Shown piece by piece: positions 9,548 to 20,060 of a DNA stretch of 64,000 nt. The translations under genes were made by a program, and so were the position numbers. The stretch lies in contig NZ_BSRG01000001.1 of assembly GCF_040363165.1 (NCBI RefSeq), positions 186,001 to 250,000 of the forward strand. Direction: 5' to 3'. Positions within the stretch are counted from its first letter, which is position 1. Each line of letters opens with the position of its first letter. The stretch is from Thermus sp. LT1-2-5 (GTDB taxonomy: Bacteria; Deinococcota; Deinococci; Deinococcales; Thermaceae). Under the pieces are notes generated by a model. The model saw nothing but the letters and a program-made list of their open reading frames with translations. It searched no databases and had not been told where the DNA came from.

Positions 9548-11758
9548 CTAGACCAAAAGCTCCTCCCCCTCCACCTCGTGGAAGGCCAACCGGCCCTCCT
9601 CCACGCTCACGTAAAGCCGTCCCGTGGGCTTCTTCAGGAGGGCGAGGGAGAGGGGGTCTTCGATGCGCTCCCGGATCACCCCGCGGATGGCCCGGGCGCT
9701 CCCCGTCTTGGGGGCCTGCTCCACCACGAAGCGGGCCACTTCCGGAGCGAAGGTCACCTCTATGTCCCGGCTCTTCAGCTCCTTCTGGATGTCCTCCAAC
9801 ATGAGCCGGGCCACCTGGACCAGCTCCTCCTCCGTAAGGGGGCGGAAGCGGATCACCTCGTCCAGGCGGTCCAGGAACTCGGGGGTGAAGAGGGCCTTCA
9901 AGGGGGACTCGGTGTCCACCTCCTTGCTGGTGAAGCCGATGGCGGGGCCCACGTTGTAGCCGGTGTTGGAGGTCATGATGAGGATCACCCGGCGGAAGTC
10001 CACGGTGCGCCCCATGCCGTCCGTGAGGCGGCCCTCGTCCAGGACCTGGAGGAAGGTGTTGTAGATGTCGGGGTGGGCCTTCTCGATCTCGTCTAGGAGG
10101 ACCACGCTAAAGGGCTGGCGGCGCACCGCCTCCGTGAGGCGGCCTCCCTGCTCGTAGCCCACGTAGCCAGGCGGGGCCCCAATGAGCTTGGAGATGGAGT
10201 GGGGCTCCTGGAACTCCGACATGTCAAAGCGGATGAGGGCCCGCTCCGAGCCGAAGAGCACCTCCGCCAGGGCCTTGGCCAGCTGGGTCTTGCCCACGCC
10301 GCTTTGCCCCACGAAGAGGAAGCTCGCCGCCACCCGGGTCCGGCCCCCCAGGCCCACCCGGGCCCTGCGGAGGGCGCTTGCCAGGGCGCGGATGGCCTCC
10401 TCCTGGCCCACCACCCGCTTCCTAAGCTCCTCCTCCAGGCGCATGAGCTTCTCGTCGTCCTTGTCGTCCACGTAGACCCCGCCCCAGGAGTCCACCACCG
10501 CCTCGATGTCCTCCCGGGTCACCATGGGGGTGCCGTCCTCCTCCTCGGCCACGGGGAGGCCCAAGGAGGCGTTGAGGCGCACCCGGCTTGCCGCCTCGTC
10601 GATGAGGTCTATGGCCTTGTCGGGAAAGTTGCGCCCGGGAAGGGAGCGGATGCCGATCTTGACCGAGAGCTCCAGGATCTCGTCCGGGATGATGACCCCG
10701 TGGTGGGCCTCGTAGCGGGGGCGGAGGCCCTTGAGGATTTCCAGGGTTTCCTCCGGGGAGGGCTCCAGGACGATCACGGGTTGGAAGCGGCGTTCTAAGG
10801 CGGCGTCCTTTTCAATGTAGCGGTGGTACTCCCCGGTGGTGGTGGCCCCGATCACCTGGATTTCCCCCCGGGCCAAGGCGGGCTTCAGGATGTTGGCGGC
10901 GTCCAGGGTCCCCTCGGCCCCCCCGGCGCCGATGAGGGTGTGGAGCTCGTCGATGAAGGCGATGACCTTGGCGTTTTTGAGCTCCTCGATGATCTGGCGC
11001 AAGCGTTCCTCAAACTCGCCCCGGTACTTGGTGCCCGCCACCACCCCGGCGAGGTCAATGGCCACCACCCGCGCTCCTCGCAGGATGGGGGGGACCCGGC
11101 CTTCCACAATGGCCTGGGCCAGGCCCTCCACGATGGCGGTCTTGCCCACCCCAGGGTCGCCGATGAGGACGGGGTTGTTCTTGGTGCGCCGGGCCAGGAT
11201 CTGGATGACCCGGTTGATCTCCTCCTGCCGGCCGATGACGGGGTCCAGCTTCCCCTCCCGGGCCTCCTTGGTAAGGTCGCGGCCGTACTCGTCCAGGAAG
11301 GGGGTGTTCACCGGCTTCTCCCGTTCCCGGCCCTCGGCCATGGACAGGACCCGCCAGCGGATGGCGTCCACGTCCTTGGCGAAGTGGGAGAGGATGCGGT
11401 AGGCGATCCCGTCCCCCTCGCGGATGATGCCCAGGAGGATGTGCTCCGTGCCGATGACCGGGGCGCCCATGTTGCGGGCCTCGGCGCTGGCCAGCTCCAT
11501 GACCCGCCTCGCCCTGGGGGTGATGGCGGGGGGCTCGCCGGTGCGGCTCCCCTCACCCCGGCCCACCAGCTCCTCCACCATGCGGCGCATGGCCTCGAGG
11601 CTCGCCCCGTACTCCTGGAGGATGCGGGCCGCGGTGCCCCCCTCGCGCATCAGGCCCAGGAGGAGGTGCTCTGGGCCGATCATGGAGTGGCCTAAGCGGC
11701 TCCCCTCCTCCCTTGCGTAGTGAAAGACCAGCCTGGCGCGGTCGTCGTACCTGTTCAT
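9548..11758 (-). CDS. clpC: Clp protease ATP-binding subunit, ClpC/ClpA type, without M-domain
   Basis: A 736-residue Hsp100 unfoldase. The N-terminal double Clp_N repeat (about 1-145) starts like ClpC. The first AAA+ domain has Walker [14 protein letters not shown], and the second has [13 protein letters not shown] with Walker [14 protein letters not shown]. An IGF tripeptide near residue 600 sits where the ClpP-docking loop is expected, so partnering with ClpP is likely. The coiled-coil M-domain that ClpC normally carries between the two ATPase domains is reduced to a short linker, which explains the ClpA-like length. A Shine-Dalgarno-like GAGGGGAG precedes the ATG. The upstream -10 candidate is TAGAAT at 11777-11782. 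It heads the clpC-radA-yacL run. Confidence 0.93.
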   Translation of the reverse strand: MNRYDDRARLVFHYAREEGSRLGHSMIGPEHLLLGLMREGGTAARILQEYGASLEAMRRMVEELVGRGEGSRTGEPPAITPRARRVMELASAEARNMGAPVIGTEHILLGIIREGDGIAYRILSHFAKDVDAIRWRVLSMAEGREREKPVNTPFLDEYGRDLTKEAREGKLDPVIGRQEEINRVIQILARRTKNNPVLIGDPGVGKTAIVEGLAQAIVEGRVPPILRGARVVAIDLAGVVAGTKYRGEFEERLRQIIEELKNAKVIAFIDELHTLIGAGGAEGTLDAANILKPALARGEIQVIGATTTGEYHRYIEKDAALERRFQPVIVLEPSPEETLEILKGLRPRYEAHHGVIIPDEILELSVKIGIRSLPGRNFPDKAIDLIDEAASRVRLNASLGLPVAEEEDGTPMVTREDIEAVVDSWGGVYVDDKDDEKLMRLEEELRKRVVGQEEAIRALASALRRARVGLGGRTRVAASFLFVGQSGVGKTQLAKALAEVLFGSERALIRFDMSEFQEPHSISKLIGAPPGYVGYEQGGRLTEAVRRQPFSVVLLDEIEKAHPDIYNTFLQVLDEGRLTDGMGRTVDFRRVILIMTSNTGYNVGPAIGFTSKEVDTESPLKALFTPEFLDRLDEVIRFRPLTEEELVQVARLMLEDIQKELKSRDIEVTFAPEVARFVVEQAPKTGSARAIRGVIRERIEDPLSLALLKKPTGRLYVSVEEGRLAFHEVEGEELLV

Positions 11759-11877
11759 GCTCCCCTCTACCTCACATTCTAGCCTAAGCGCCCCCTTGGC
11801 GTGGGTTTGCGCCCCGGCTCACCTTGGCATCCGGTAAGATGCCCTTTAACCGGGGCTTAGCCCCTTGGGGAGGAAAG

Positions 11878-13398
<1,521 letters not shown>

Positions 13399-13411
13399 TA
13401 CCATGGGCGGC

Positions 13412-14407
13412 ATGAGGGTAGCGGTGGTGGGGGCCACGGGGGCCGTGGGGCAGGAGATCCTGAAGGTCCTCGAGGCCCGAAACTTCCCCCTAAGCGAGCT
13501 TAGGCTTTACGCCTCCCCCCGCTCCGCCGGCAGGCGCCTCCCCTTCCGGGGGGAGGAGGTCTTAGTGGAGCCCTTGCCCGAGGGGCCTTTGCCCGTGGAC
13601 CTGGTCCTGGCCAGCGCCGGGGGGGCGCTTTCCAAGGCCTTGGCCCTGGTCTGGGCGGAGGGGGGTGCCTTGGTGGTGGACAACTCCAGCGCCTTCCGCT
13701 ACGAGCCCTGGGTGCCCTTGGTGGTGCCCGAGGTGAACCGGGAGGCCATCTTCCGCCACCGGGGCATCATCGCCAACCCCAACTGCACCACCGCCATCCT
13801 GGCCATGGCCCTTTGGCCGCTCCACCGGGCTTTCCGGGCCAAGCGGGTCATCGTGGCCACCTACCAGGCGGCCTCGGGGGCGGGGGCAAAGGGGATGGAG
13901 GAGCTCCTCAGGGAAACCCACCGCTTCCTCCACGGGGAGGCCCCTCAGGCGGAGGTCTTCGCCCACCCCCTTCCCTTCAACGTCCTTCCCCACATCGACG
14001 CCTTCCAGGAAAACGGCTACACCCGGGAGGAGATGAAGGTGGTGTGGGAAACCCACAAGATCTTCGGGGACGACACCCTCAAGATCAGCGCCACCGCGGT
14101 GCGGGTGCCCACCCTGAGGGCCCACGCCGAGGCGGTGAGCGTGGAGTTCGCCGAGCCCGTGAGCCCCGAGGCGGCGCGGGAGGTGTTGCGGCAAGCCCCC
14201 GGGGTGGAGGTGGTGGACGAGCCCTTGGCCAAGCGCTACCCCATGCCCCTCACCGCCAGCCACAAGTGGGACGTGGAGGTGGGGCGCATCCGGCAAAGCC
14301 TCGCTTTTGAGAACGGCCTGGACTTCTTCGTGGTGGGGGACCAGCTCTTGAAGGGGGCGGCCCTGAACGCCGTGCAGATCGCCGAGGAGTGGCTTAAGGG
14401 CGCCTGA
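13412..14407 (+). CDS. asd: Aspartate-semialdehyde dehydrogenase
   Basis: A 331-residue enzyme that reduces aspartyl phosphate to aspartate semialdehyde for lysine/threonine/methionine synthesis. The NADP fingerprint is [15 protein letters not shown], the catalytic cysteine is in [10 protein letters not shown], and the second signature is [21 protein letters not shown] at 13412 matches the family start. An ATG three codons earlier (13403) has the better Shine-Dalgarno spacing and cannot be excluded. The gene follows glyS within a few bases, and its 3' end overlaps the convergent tlyA gene by 14 bp. Confidence 0.95.
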   Translation: MRVAVVGATGAVGQEILKVLEARNFPLSELRLYASPRSAGRRLPFRGEEVLVEPLPEGPLPVDLVLASAGGALSKALALVWAEGGALVVDNSSAFRYEPWVPLVVPEVNREAIFRHRGIIANPNCTTAILAMALWPLHRAFRAKRVIVATYQAASGAGAKGMEELLRETHRFLHGEAPQAEVFAHPLPFNVLPHIDAFQENGYTREEMKVVWETHKIFGDDTLKISATAVRVPTLRAHAEAVSVEFAEPVSPEAAREVLRQAPGVEVVDEPLAKRYPMPLTASHKWDVEVGRIRQSLAFENGLDFFVVGDQLLKGAALNAVQIAEEWLKGA

Positions 14408-15101
14408 GCCAAAGCCACACCTCCCGGTTCCCCTCCTTGCCCGGGAGGGGGCTTTCCCTTTCGCCCAGCACCTGGAAGCCTAGGCTCATCGCCTTTTCCC
14501 GCACCCGCACGAGGGCCCTTCGCCTTAGGGCGGGGTCCCGCACCACCCCCTTGTGGGCCCCGGGCCAGAGTTCAAACTGGGGCTTTACCAGGACCAAAGC
14601 GTCCCCGCCGGGCTCGAGGAGTTCCCAGACCTTGGGCAACAGGAGGGTGGAGGAGATGAAGGAAACGTCCATGACCAGGAGGTCCACGGGTTCGGGGAGG
14701 CGGAGGGTGCGGGCGTCTTGCTCCTCCAGGCTCACCACCCGCAGGTCCTGGCGCAGGCTGGGGTGGAGTTGCCCCTTGCCCACGTCCACGGCGTAGACCC
14801 GGTTTGCTCCCCCCTCCAAGAGCACCTGGGTGAACCCTCCCGTGCTCGCCCCCAGGTCCGCCGCCACCTTCCCCGCTGGGCTCAAGGCGAAGGCCTCGAG
14901 GGCTCCCAGGAGCTTGTAGGCCCCCCGGCTCACGTACCGGACTTCCTCCAGGACCTCCACCTGGGCCCCCTCGGGCACGGGGTAGGCGGCCTTTTGCACC
15001 ACCTTGCCCTCCACCCGCACCTTCCCCTGGGCGATGAGGGCCTTGGCCTTTTCCCGGCTTTCCGCCAGGCCTTGTTCCACCAAGTAGCGGTCCAGGCGCA
15101 C
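14394..15101 (-). CDS. tlyA: TlyA family rRNA 2'-O-methyltransferase
   Basis: A 235-residue protein. An N-terminal S4 RNA-binding domain (about 1-60, [20 protein letters not shown]) is followed by an FtsJ-like methyltransferase domain with the SAM site [20 protein letters not shown]. TlyA enzymes methylate ribose in 16S/23S rRNA; the old name hemolysin A is a misnomer. The GTG start is preceded 6 bp upstream by GATAAT with no Shine-Dalgarno sequence, suggesting a leaderless transcript. It is divergent from the 15119 gene with overlapping -10 boxes, and it overlaps asd at the 3' end. Confidence 0.92.
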   Translation of the reverse strand: MRLDRYLVEQGLAESREKAKALIAQGKVRVEGKVVQKAAYPVPEGAQVEVLEEVRYVSRGAYKLLGALEAFALSPAGKVAADLGASTGGFTQVLLEGGANRVYAVDVGKGQLHPSLRQDLRVVSLEEQDARTLRLPEPVDLLVMDVSFISSTLLLPKVWELLEPGGDALVLVKPQFELWPGAHKGVVRDPALRRRALVRVREKAMSLGFQVLGERESPLPGKEGNREVWLWLRRP

Positions 15102-15106
15102 GGAGG

Positions 15107-15113
15107 TATTATC
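15107..15113. promoter_or_regulatory. Overlapping divergent -10 boxes for tlyA and the 15119 gene
   Basis: TATTAT (15107-15112) reads rightward and GATAAT (15113-15108) leftward, in the same seven bases. Each is exactly 6 bp from a GTG start codon (15119 and 15101). The two promoters cannot be occupied at once, and both transcripts would be leaderless. No -35 consensus is clear on either side. Confidence 0.6.
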
Positions 15114-15118
15114 TACCC

Positions 15119-15430
15119 GTGGAGCCGGAGCTTTCCGGGGTCTGGTACGTGTTGGAAGGGGAGCCGGGGGAGCACCTGGTGGTGGAGGCCTTAGGGCAAC
15201 GGCTTTCCGGCATTTGGACGCGCCGGGAACTGGCGGAGGCCTTCTTGGCCCACCACCCCCAGTTGGGCATGCGGGTGAGCGCCTTGGAAAGCCGAGCGCT
15301 TAAGGAAGCCTTCCTCCGGGCCCTGGGGATGCTCCAGGTGGAAGCGGTGATGGTGGACTACCGGCCCGGGGTGCACCGGGCGCAGGTGGCTAAGGTGGCG
15401 GAGCTTTTAGAGGAGGTGCGGCGTGCGTAG
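15119..15430 (+). CDS. Conserved small hypothetical protein
   Basis: A 103-residue soluble protein starting at GTG, with TATTAT 6 bp upstream and no Shine-Dalgarno sequence. I do not recognise a characterised family. The sequence is a mixed alpha/beta pattern ending in an acidic-basic helix ([14 protein letters not shown]), with no membrane segment. Codon usage is typical of the chromosome, so it looks like a real gene. It overlaps the downstream putative outer-membrane protein gene by 8 bp, which suggests joint translation. Confidence 0.75.
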   Translation: MEPELSGVWYVLEGEPGEHLVVEALGQRLSGIWTRRELAEAFLAHHPQLGMRVSALESRALKEAFLRALGMLQVEAVMVDYRPGVHRAQVAKVAELLEEVRRA

Positions 15431-15851
15431 GGTGTGGGCGCTATTGGGGGTTCTTTTGGCCTTTGGGCTAGGGCAGCGGGCGGAGGTGAGCCTGGGTAGC
15501 CCCTTTGGGGTGCAAGGGGGCGTGCGCTTCGCCTTGGTCCCCTTCCTGGCGGAGGGGCGGGTCTATGGGGGGGTGGGCCTCGAGGCCCTGGGAGGGGGGG
15601 CGGACCTCCTCCTGAAGCTCCCCCTCACGGACCTCTACCTGGGCCTCGGGGCCTTCTACGGCACGGGCCCCGCCCTGAGCTACCCCGCGGACGCCCGGGG
15701 CCAAGGGGGGGTTAGGGCGGTCTTCGGCACCTGGTTCAACTTGCCCCTGCCCCTCCTTGGGGCCTACCTGGAACTCCACCCCATCTACTACCTCACCCCC
15801 ACCCCAGGCTTCGGGGTGGGGGCGGCGGTGGGCCTCAGCCTGGGGCTTTAG
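15423..15851 (+). CDS. Small secreted, possibly beta-barrel protein
   Basis: A 142-residue protein with an N-terminal signal peptide ([15 protein letters not shown], cleavage near residue 18). The rest is glycine-rich and alternates aromatic and hydrophobic residues, which suggests beta strands of a small outer-membrane barrel. No characterised family is recognised. The GTG start follows AGGAGGTGC inside the preceding gene, an 8-bp overlap. Its 3' end overlaps the convergent glnS stop by 4 bp. Function unknown. Confidence 0.72.
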   Translation: MRRVWALLGVLLAFGLGQRAEVSLGSPFGVQGGVRFALVPFLAEGRVYGGVGLEALGGGADLLLKLPLTDLYLGLGAFYGTGPALSYPADARGQGGVRAVFGTWFNLPLPLLGAYLELHPIYYLTPTPGFGVGAAVGLSLGL

Positions 15852-17494
15852 GCCTTGTACCCCTCCTTGAGGGGGACGATGCGGTTCATCACCAGGGCGT
15901 CTGGCCTCGAGTCCACGGGGTCCTGCCAGAAGTAGCCCAGGCGCTCCAGCTGGTAGCGGGTGTCCTTGGGGTCTTGGGCCACGCTGGGTTCGATGAAGCC
16001 CCGCTTCACCTCCAGGGCCTCGGGGTTCAGGTTCTGGAGGAAGTCCCCCCCTTCCTCTGGGTCCTTGGTGAGGAAGAGGCGGTTGTACAGCCGAAACTCC
16101 ACGGGCAGGGCGTGGCGGGCGGAAACCCAGTGGATTACCCCCTTGGGCTTGGGGCCTTCCTCGGGGTTTGCCCCCAGGGTCCCGGGGACGATGCGGGCTT
16201 TGAGGAGCTTGATTGCGCCCCCTTCCTCCACCACGTCCTCCAGCTCTATCACGTAGGCGTGGCGGAGGCGCACCCGCTGCCCCGGGGCGAGGCGCTTCCA
16301 GCCCTTGGGGGGGGTTAGGCTGAAGTCTGTGCGCTCAATATAAATCTCCTGGGAAAAGGGGAGGGGACGGTTCCCTTCCTTGGGGATGTCCCGGGGCCAG
16401 TAGGGGGCCAGGAGCCACTCCTCCCCCTCGTAGTTGGTGAGGACCACCCTTAAGGGTTCCAGCACCCCCAGGACCCTGGGGGCGATGGGGTTCAGGTCGT
16501 CCCGCACCACCTCCTCAAAGAGCTCCATCTCGATGAGGCCCTCGTTGCGGGAAATCCCCGTGCGCCGCACAAACTCCACGATGGCCTCGGGCCGCACCCC
16601 CCGCCGCCTTAGAGCCCTCAGGGTGGGAAGCCTGGGGTCGTCCCAGCCCGTGACGTACCCCCCTTCCACCAGCCGGATCAGCTTGCGCTTGGAAAGCACG
16701 GTGTGGCTCAGGTCCAGCCGGGCGAACTCGTACTGGTGGGGCCTGGGGGCAAGGGGTAGGCCGCACTTTCCCTTGAGGTTTTCGATGACCCAGTCGTAGA
16801 TGGCCCGGTTGTTTTCGAACTCTAGGGTGCAAAGGGAGTGGCTTACCCCTTCGATGAAGTCCTCCAAGGGGTGGGCGTAATCGTACATGGGGTAGATGAC
16901 CCACTTGTCCCCGGCGTGGTAGTGGGGGGCATGGACGATGCGGTAGAGCACCGGGTCCCGCAGCTTGAAATTGGGGTGGGCGGGGTCGATCTTGGCCCTC
17001 AAGACCCGGCTTCCTGTGGGGAATTCCCCTTGGCGCATTCTCAAAAAAAGGTCCAGGTTTTCCTCCACGCTCCGCTCGCGGTAGGGGCTGGGCTTGCCCT
17101 GGGCCCGAAGGGCGCTCATCTCCTCCTCGGAGAGGTCGTCCACGTAGGCCTTCCCCTCCTGAATGAGGACCAGGGCGCACTCGTACATTTTCTCAAAATA
17201 GTCCGAGGCGTAGAGGACCTGCGTGGGCGTGAAGCCCAGCCAGCGCACGTCCTCCTCGATGGCTCGGGCGTACTCCTCCTTTTCCGTTTCCGGGTTGGTG
17301 TCGTCGTAGCGGAGGTTGCACTCTCCGCCATAGTCCAAGGCCAGGCCGAAGTTTAGGACGATGCTCCGGGCGTGGCCGATGTGGAGGTAGCCGTTGGGCT
17401 CGGGGGGAAAGCGGGTGAGGAGCTTGGGGTACTTCCCCTCCTTGAGGTCCCGCTCCACGATCTCGGTGATGAAGCACTCGGGGACGAGGCCCAT
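15848..17494 (-). CDS. glnS: Glutaminyl-tRNA synthetase
   Basis: A 548-residue class I synthetase that charges tRNA-Gln directly. The HIGH signature is in [15 protein letters not shown] and the KMSKS-equivalent is VLSKRKL. The C-terminal half is the two-barrel GlnRS anticodon domain. There is no YqeY/GatB-like C-terminal extension of the sort reported for Deinococcus GlnRS. The ATG at 17494 has TAAACT 6 bp upstream and no Shine-Dalgarno sequence, so the mRNA is probably leaderless. It lies upstream-adjacent to a separately promoted enoyl-CoA hydratase gene on the same strand. Confidence 0.96.
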   Translation of the reverse strand: MGLVPECFITEIVERDLKEGKYPKLLTRFPPEPNGYLHIGHARSIVLNFGLALDYGGECNLRYDDTNPETEKEEYARAIEEDVRWLGFTPTQVLYASDYFEKMYECALVLIQEGKAYVDDLSEEEMSALRAQGKPSPYRERSVEENLDLFLRMRQGEFPTGSRVLRAKIDPAHPNFKLRDPVLYRIVHAPHYHAGDKWVIYPMYDYAHPLEDFIEGVSHSLCTLEFENNRAIYDWVIENLKGKCGLPLAPRPHQYEFARLDLSHTVLSKRKLIRLVEGGYVTGWDDPRLPTLRALRRRGVRPEAIVEFVRRTGISRNEGLIEMELFEEVVRDDLNPIAPRVLGVLEPLRVVLTNYEGEEWLLAPYWPRDIPKEGNRPLPFSQEIYIERTDFSLTPPKGWKRLAPGQRVRLRHAYVIELEDVVEEGGAIKLLKARIVPGTLGANPEEGPKPKGVIHWVSARHALPVEFRLYNRLFLTKDPEEGGDFLQNLNPEALEVKRGFIEPSVAQDPKDTRYQLERLGYFWQDPVDSRPDALVMNRIVPLKEGYKA

Positions 17495-17503
17495 AGCAAA
17501 AGT

Positions 17504-18268
17504 TTACGGGAAGCGGGGCTTTCGCTTCTCGAAGAAGGCGCGGATGCCCTCCTTCAGGTCTCCCGTTTCCCGCACCCAGGCGTTGGCCAAGGCGGCCAGG
17601 CGGAAGCCGTCCTCGAGGCCCATCCCCGGGAGGGCGAGGAGGAGTTCCTTGGTAAGGCGCAAGGAGGTGGGAGCGTTTTCCGCCACCTCCTCCGCCAGGG
17701 CCACCGCCGCCTCCAGGGCTTTGCCGCGGGGGCTCAGGCGGTTGGCAAGCCCCAAAGCCTTGGCCTCCTCCGCCTCCAGGAGGCGGCCCGTGAGGAGGAG
17801 GTCCTTGGCCACCTTTTCCCCCACGGCCCGCACCAGGATCACGGAAACCAAGGCGGCCACGAAGCCGATCTTCACCTCGGTGTAGCCAAGCTTGGCCTCC
17901 GGGTCCATGACCACTAGGTCGCAGGCGGTGGCGAGCCCGGCCCCACCCGCCACCGCTGGGCCGTTCACCGCCGCCACCGTGGGCTTGGGGAAGGTGTAGA
18001 GGCGGTGGAACAGGCGCATGAGGGAAAGGGAGTGGCGGTAGTTTTCCTCCGCTCCCATCTCCGTGACCCTTTCTAAAAAGGCCAGGTCGGCCCCGGCGCT
18101 AAAGGCCTTACCCATCCCCGTGAGGACCACCGCCTTGGCCTCTTGGTCCGCTTCCGCCTCGTCCAAGGCCTTGAGGAGGCCTTCCACCATGGCGGGGGAG
18201 AGGGGGTTGCGCCGCTCGGGGTCGTTCAGGTACAGGCGGTAGACCCGCCCGCGCTCCACCAGGACCAT
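17504..18268 (-). CDS. Enoyl-CoA hydratase/isomerase family protein
   Basis: A 254-residue crotonase-fold protein. The oxyanion-hole segments are GMGKAFSAGADLAFLE and the core motif NGPAVAGGAGLATACDLVV. The second catalytic glutamate typical of true hydratases is probably the E in GYTEVKIGF, so 2-enoyl-CoA hydration is likely but the exact substrate is open. The ATG at 18268 has TACAAT exactly 6 bp upstream and no Shine-Dalgarno sequence. It is divergent from infC. In-frame codons further upstream would read through the infC promoter region and are not credible. Confidence 0.9.
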   Translation of the reverse strand: MVLVERGRVYRLYLNDPERRNPLSPAMVEGLLKALDEAEADQEAKAVVLTGMGKAFSAGADLAFLERVTEMGAEENYRHSLSLMRLFHRLYTFPKPTVAAVNGPAVAGGAGLATACDLVVMDPEAKLGYTEVKIGFVAALVSVILVRAVGEKVAKDLLLTGRLLEAEEAKALGLANRLSPRGKALEAAVALAEEVAENAPTSLRLTKELLLALPGMGLEDGFRLAALANAWVRETGDLKEGIRAFFEKRKPRFP

Positions 18269-18275
18269 GCCCCCA

Positions 18276-18304
18276 TTGTAGTGGGGAAGGCTTCCTGCTA
18301 GACT
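18276..18304 (+). promoter_or_regulatory. Candidate promoter of infC-rpmI-rplT
   Basis: TTGTAG (18276-18281), a 17-bp spacer and TAGACT (18299-18304). A TG dinucleotide one base before the -10 makes it an extended -10 element. The predicted transcript start falls at about 18310, directly at the base of the leader hairpin. Confidence 0.45.
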
Positions 18305-18310
18305 GCCCTT

Positions 18311-18345
18311 AGCCCGCACAGGAAGAGGCCAAGGCCCTGCGGGCT
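18311..18345 (+). promoter_or_regulatory. infC leader hairpin adjacent to the ribosome binding site
   Basis: AGCCCGCA (18311-18318) and TGCGGGCT (18338-18345) form a perfect 8-bp stem with a 19-nt loop. Its 3' strand ends exactly where AGGAGG begins (18346-18351), the Shine-Dalgarno sequence of infC. Ribosomal protein L20, encoded two genes downstream, autoregulates this operon in other bacteria through leader RNA structures. This hairpin is a candidate site but is not a recognised match to a published motif. Confidence 0.5.
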
Positions 18346-18359
18346 AGGAGGTGGTGTAG

Positions 18360-18875
18360 ATAAAGGAGTACTTGGTTAACGAACGCATCCGCGCCAAACA
18401 GGTGAGGGTCATCGGACCCGATGGGCAGCAACTCGGCATCATGGACACCCGGGAGGCCCTGCGCTTGGCCCAGGAGCAGGATCTGGACCTGGTCCTGGTA
18501 GGTCCCACCGCCGACCCCCCCGTGGCCCGCATCATGGACTATTCCAAGTGGCGCTACGAGCAGCAGGTGGCGGAGAAGGAGGCCCGGAAGAAGGCCAAGC
18601 GCACCGAGGTCAAGTCCATCAAGTTCCGGGTCAAGATTGACGACCACGACTATCAGACCAAGCTCAACCATATCAAGCGCTTCCTGGAGGATGGGCACAA
18701 GGTCAAGGTCACCATCATGTTCCGGGGGCGGGAGATGAGCCACCCTGAGCTCGGGGAAAAGCTCCTGAACCGCGTGGCCGAGGACCTGAAGGGGCTCGCC
18801 GTGGTGGAGATGAAGCCGGAGCTTTTGGGCCGGGACATGAACATGCTCCTGGCTCCCGCCAAGGTGTCCGCCTAG
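18360..18875 (+). CDS. infC: Translation initiation factor IF-3 (AUA start)
   Basis: A 171-residue IF-3, which checks start-codon pairing on the 30S subunit. The family N-terminus [12 protein letters not shown] is in frame only if translation begins at ATA (18360). AGGAGG lies 8 nt upstream, correctly spaced for that codon. The first conventional start, TTG at 18372, would be 20 nt from the Shine-Dalgarno sequence and would remove conserved residues. Rare AUU/AUA-type starts are the known basis of IF-3 autoregulation, because IF-3 discriminates against them. It is followed by rpmI and rplT, the universal operon order. Confidence 0.93.
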   Translation: MKEYLVNERIRAKQVRVIGPDGQQLGIMDTREALRLAQEQDLDLVLVGPTADPPVARIMDYSKWRYEQQVAEKEARKKAKRTEVKSIKFRVKIDDHDYQTKLNHIKRFLEDGHKVKVTIMFRGREMSHPELGEKLLNRVAEDLKGLAVVEMKPELLGRDMNMLLAPAKVSA

Positions 18876-18895
18876 ACCGAAGCCCTTGCCTCTGG

Positions 18896-18927
18896 TATAG
18901 TGGGATGGCTTTTGGGGAGCTCCCAAG
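18896..18927 (+). promoter_or_regulatory. Internal promoter/leader of rpmI-rplT
   Basis: The 92-bp infC-rpmI gap contains TATAGT (18896-18901), a good -10 box. An imperfect hairpin TTGGGGAGCTCCCAA (18913-18927) follows, with more G/C complementarity before the rpmI Shine-Dalgarno sequence. In E. coli the equivalent gap holds the L20 translational operator. Both an internal promoter and an L20 site are plausible inferences. Confidence 0.4.
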
Positions 18928-18967
18928 TCCCCTTCCGGGGGCGCTTCCCAAGGGCGGGAGGAAGAAC

Positions 18968-19165
18968 ATGCCGAAGATGAAGACCCATAAGGGCGCCAAG
19001 AAGCGGGTGAAGGTGACCGCTTCGGGCAAGGTGGTGGCCATGAGGACGGGCAAGCGGCACCTCAACTGGCATAAGTCGGGGAAGACCATCCGGCAAAAGG
19101 GGCGGAAGTTCACCCTGGCCAAGCCCGAGGCGGAGCGGATCAAGCTCCTACTGCCCTACGCGTGA
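18968..19165 (+). CDS. rpmI: 50S ribosomal protein L35
   Basis: A 65-residue, strongly basic ribosomal protein beginning [20 protein letters not shown], the L35 signature. The ATG at 18968 follows GGGAGGAAGAAC, a good Shine-Dalgarno sequence. An in-frame ATG 63 bp upstream would add a non-conserved extension overlapping the leader hairpins and is rejected. It sits between infC and rplT, 12 bp before the latter. Confidence 0.98.
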   Translation: MPKMKTHKGAKKRVKVTASGKVVAMRTGKRHLNWHKSGKTIRQKGRKFTLAKPEAERIKLLLPYA

Positions 19166-19177
19166 AGGAGGTAGAGG

Positions 19178-19540
19178 ATGCCGCGCGCCAAAACCGGGGT
19201 TGTCCGTCGCAGGAAGCACAAGAAGATCCTGAAGCTGGCCAAGGGTTACTGGGGTCTCCGCTCCAAGAGCGTCCGGAAGGCCCGGGAAACCCTCTTCGCT
19301 GCGGGCAACTACGCCTACGCCCACCGCAAGCGCAAGAAGCGGGACTTCCGCAAGCTTTGGATCGTGCGCATCAACGCCGCCTGCCGCCAGCACGGGCTCA
19401 ACTACTCCGCCTTCATCCACGGCCTGAAAAAGGCGGGGGTGGAGCTGGACCGCAAGGTCCTGGCCGACCTGGCGGTGCGGGAGCCCCAGGCTTTCGCCCA
19501 GCTGGTGGAAAAGGCCAAGGCGGCCCGGGCCTCCGCCTAA
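19178..19540 (+). CDS. rplT: 50S ribosomal protein L20
   Basis: A 120-residue ribosomal protein, very basic at its N-terminus ([20 protein letters not shown]), which is needed for early 50S assembly. It has the canonical length and motif set ([33 protein letters not shown]). In other bacteria L20 represses its own operon by binding leader RNA, relevant to the structures upstream of infC and rpmI. GGAGGTAGAGG precedes the ATG. A clear intrinsic terminator follows 13 bp after the stop. Confidence 0.98.
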   Translation: MPRAKTGVVRRRKHKKILKLAKGYWGLRSKSVRKARETLFAAGNYAYAHRKRKKRDFRKLWIVRINAACRQHGLNYSAFIHGLKKAGVELDRKVLADLAVREPQAFAQLVEKAKAARASA

Positions 19541-19553
19541 AGCGTGTTCCTTG

Positions 19554-19591
19554 GCGCCCTGCGGGGGTATCCTGGCGGGGCGCTTTTTTTT
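19554..19591 (+). terminator. Intrinsic terminator of infC-rpmI-rplT
   Basis: GCGCCC (19554-19559) pairs with GGGCGC (19578-19583), closing a G-rich loop. Eight consecutive T follow (19584-19591). It lies just before the next operon's ATG at 19596. Confidence 0.85.
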
Positions 19592-19595
19592 GACC

Positions 19596-20060
19596 ATGCC
19601 GCCTGAGCTTTACGTGGTCCTGCTGGCCGCCTTGCCCGTGGTGGAGCTAAGGGGGGCGATCCCCTTGGGGGTGGCCATGGGCCTCTCCCCCTGGGAGGCC
19701 TTTCTCTTGAGCCTCCTCGGCAACCTCTTGGTGGCTCCCCTGGCCCTGGCCGTCCTCCCTTGGGCGGTGGGCCTGGCCACCCGCCACCCCTTCTTTGCCC
19801 GGCTTTGGCAGGCCCTCGAGGCCCGGGTCCGGCTCAAAGGGGAAGAGCAGGTGCAACGGCTTGGCGCCCTGGGCCTTTTCCTCTTCGTGGCCGTGCCCCT
19901 TCCCGGCACCGGGGCTTGGAGCGGGGCGGTGCTGGCGGTGGTGCTGGGGCTTAAGCGGCGCTATGCCCTCCTGGCCATCTCCCTGGGGGTCTTGGCCGCA
20001 GGGCTCATCGTCCTCCTCCTTACCGGCGGTGCGGTGGCCGGGCTAAACTACCTGCGATGA
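19596..20060 (+). CDS. COG2426/Sm_multidrug_ex family membrane protein
   Basis: A 154-residue protein with about four transmembrane helices, beginning MPPELYVVLLAALPVVELRGAIPLGVAMG. The ELRGAIPLG segment and the later VAVPLPGTGAWSG motif are hallmarks of the family misleadingly named small multidrug export proteins; its true function is unknown. The ATG at 19596 is just after the rplT terminator, and longer starts would run through it. The 3' end overlaps the PlsY/reductase fusion gene by 4 bp (ATGA). The pair, together with mqnB, forms a tight operon. Confidence 0.85.
   Translation: MPPELYVVLLAALPVVELRGAIPLGVAMGLSPWEAFLLSLLGNLLVAPLALAVLPWAVGLATRHPFFARLWQALEARVRLKGEEQVQRLGALGLFLFVAVPLPGTGAWSGAVLAVVLGLKRRYALLAISLGVLAAGLIVLLLTGGAVAGLNYLR

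Noticed and set aside
11759-11877. T-box riboswitch upstream of glyS
   Set aside because: The available leader is too short, and no T-box sequence or specifier stem is visible.
15848-17494. glnS actually encoding a glutamyl-tRNA synthetase
   Set aside because: The C-terminal half is the GlnRS-type double beta-barrel region and the sequence matches GlnRS ([10 protein letters not shown] start, VLSKRKL) rather than bacterial GluRS.
18905-18967. N-terminal extension of L35 from an ATG at 18905
   Set aside because: The extension is not conserved, contains the leader hairpin, and the ATG at 18968 has the proper Shine-Dalgarno sequence and family N-terminus.
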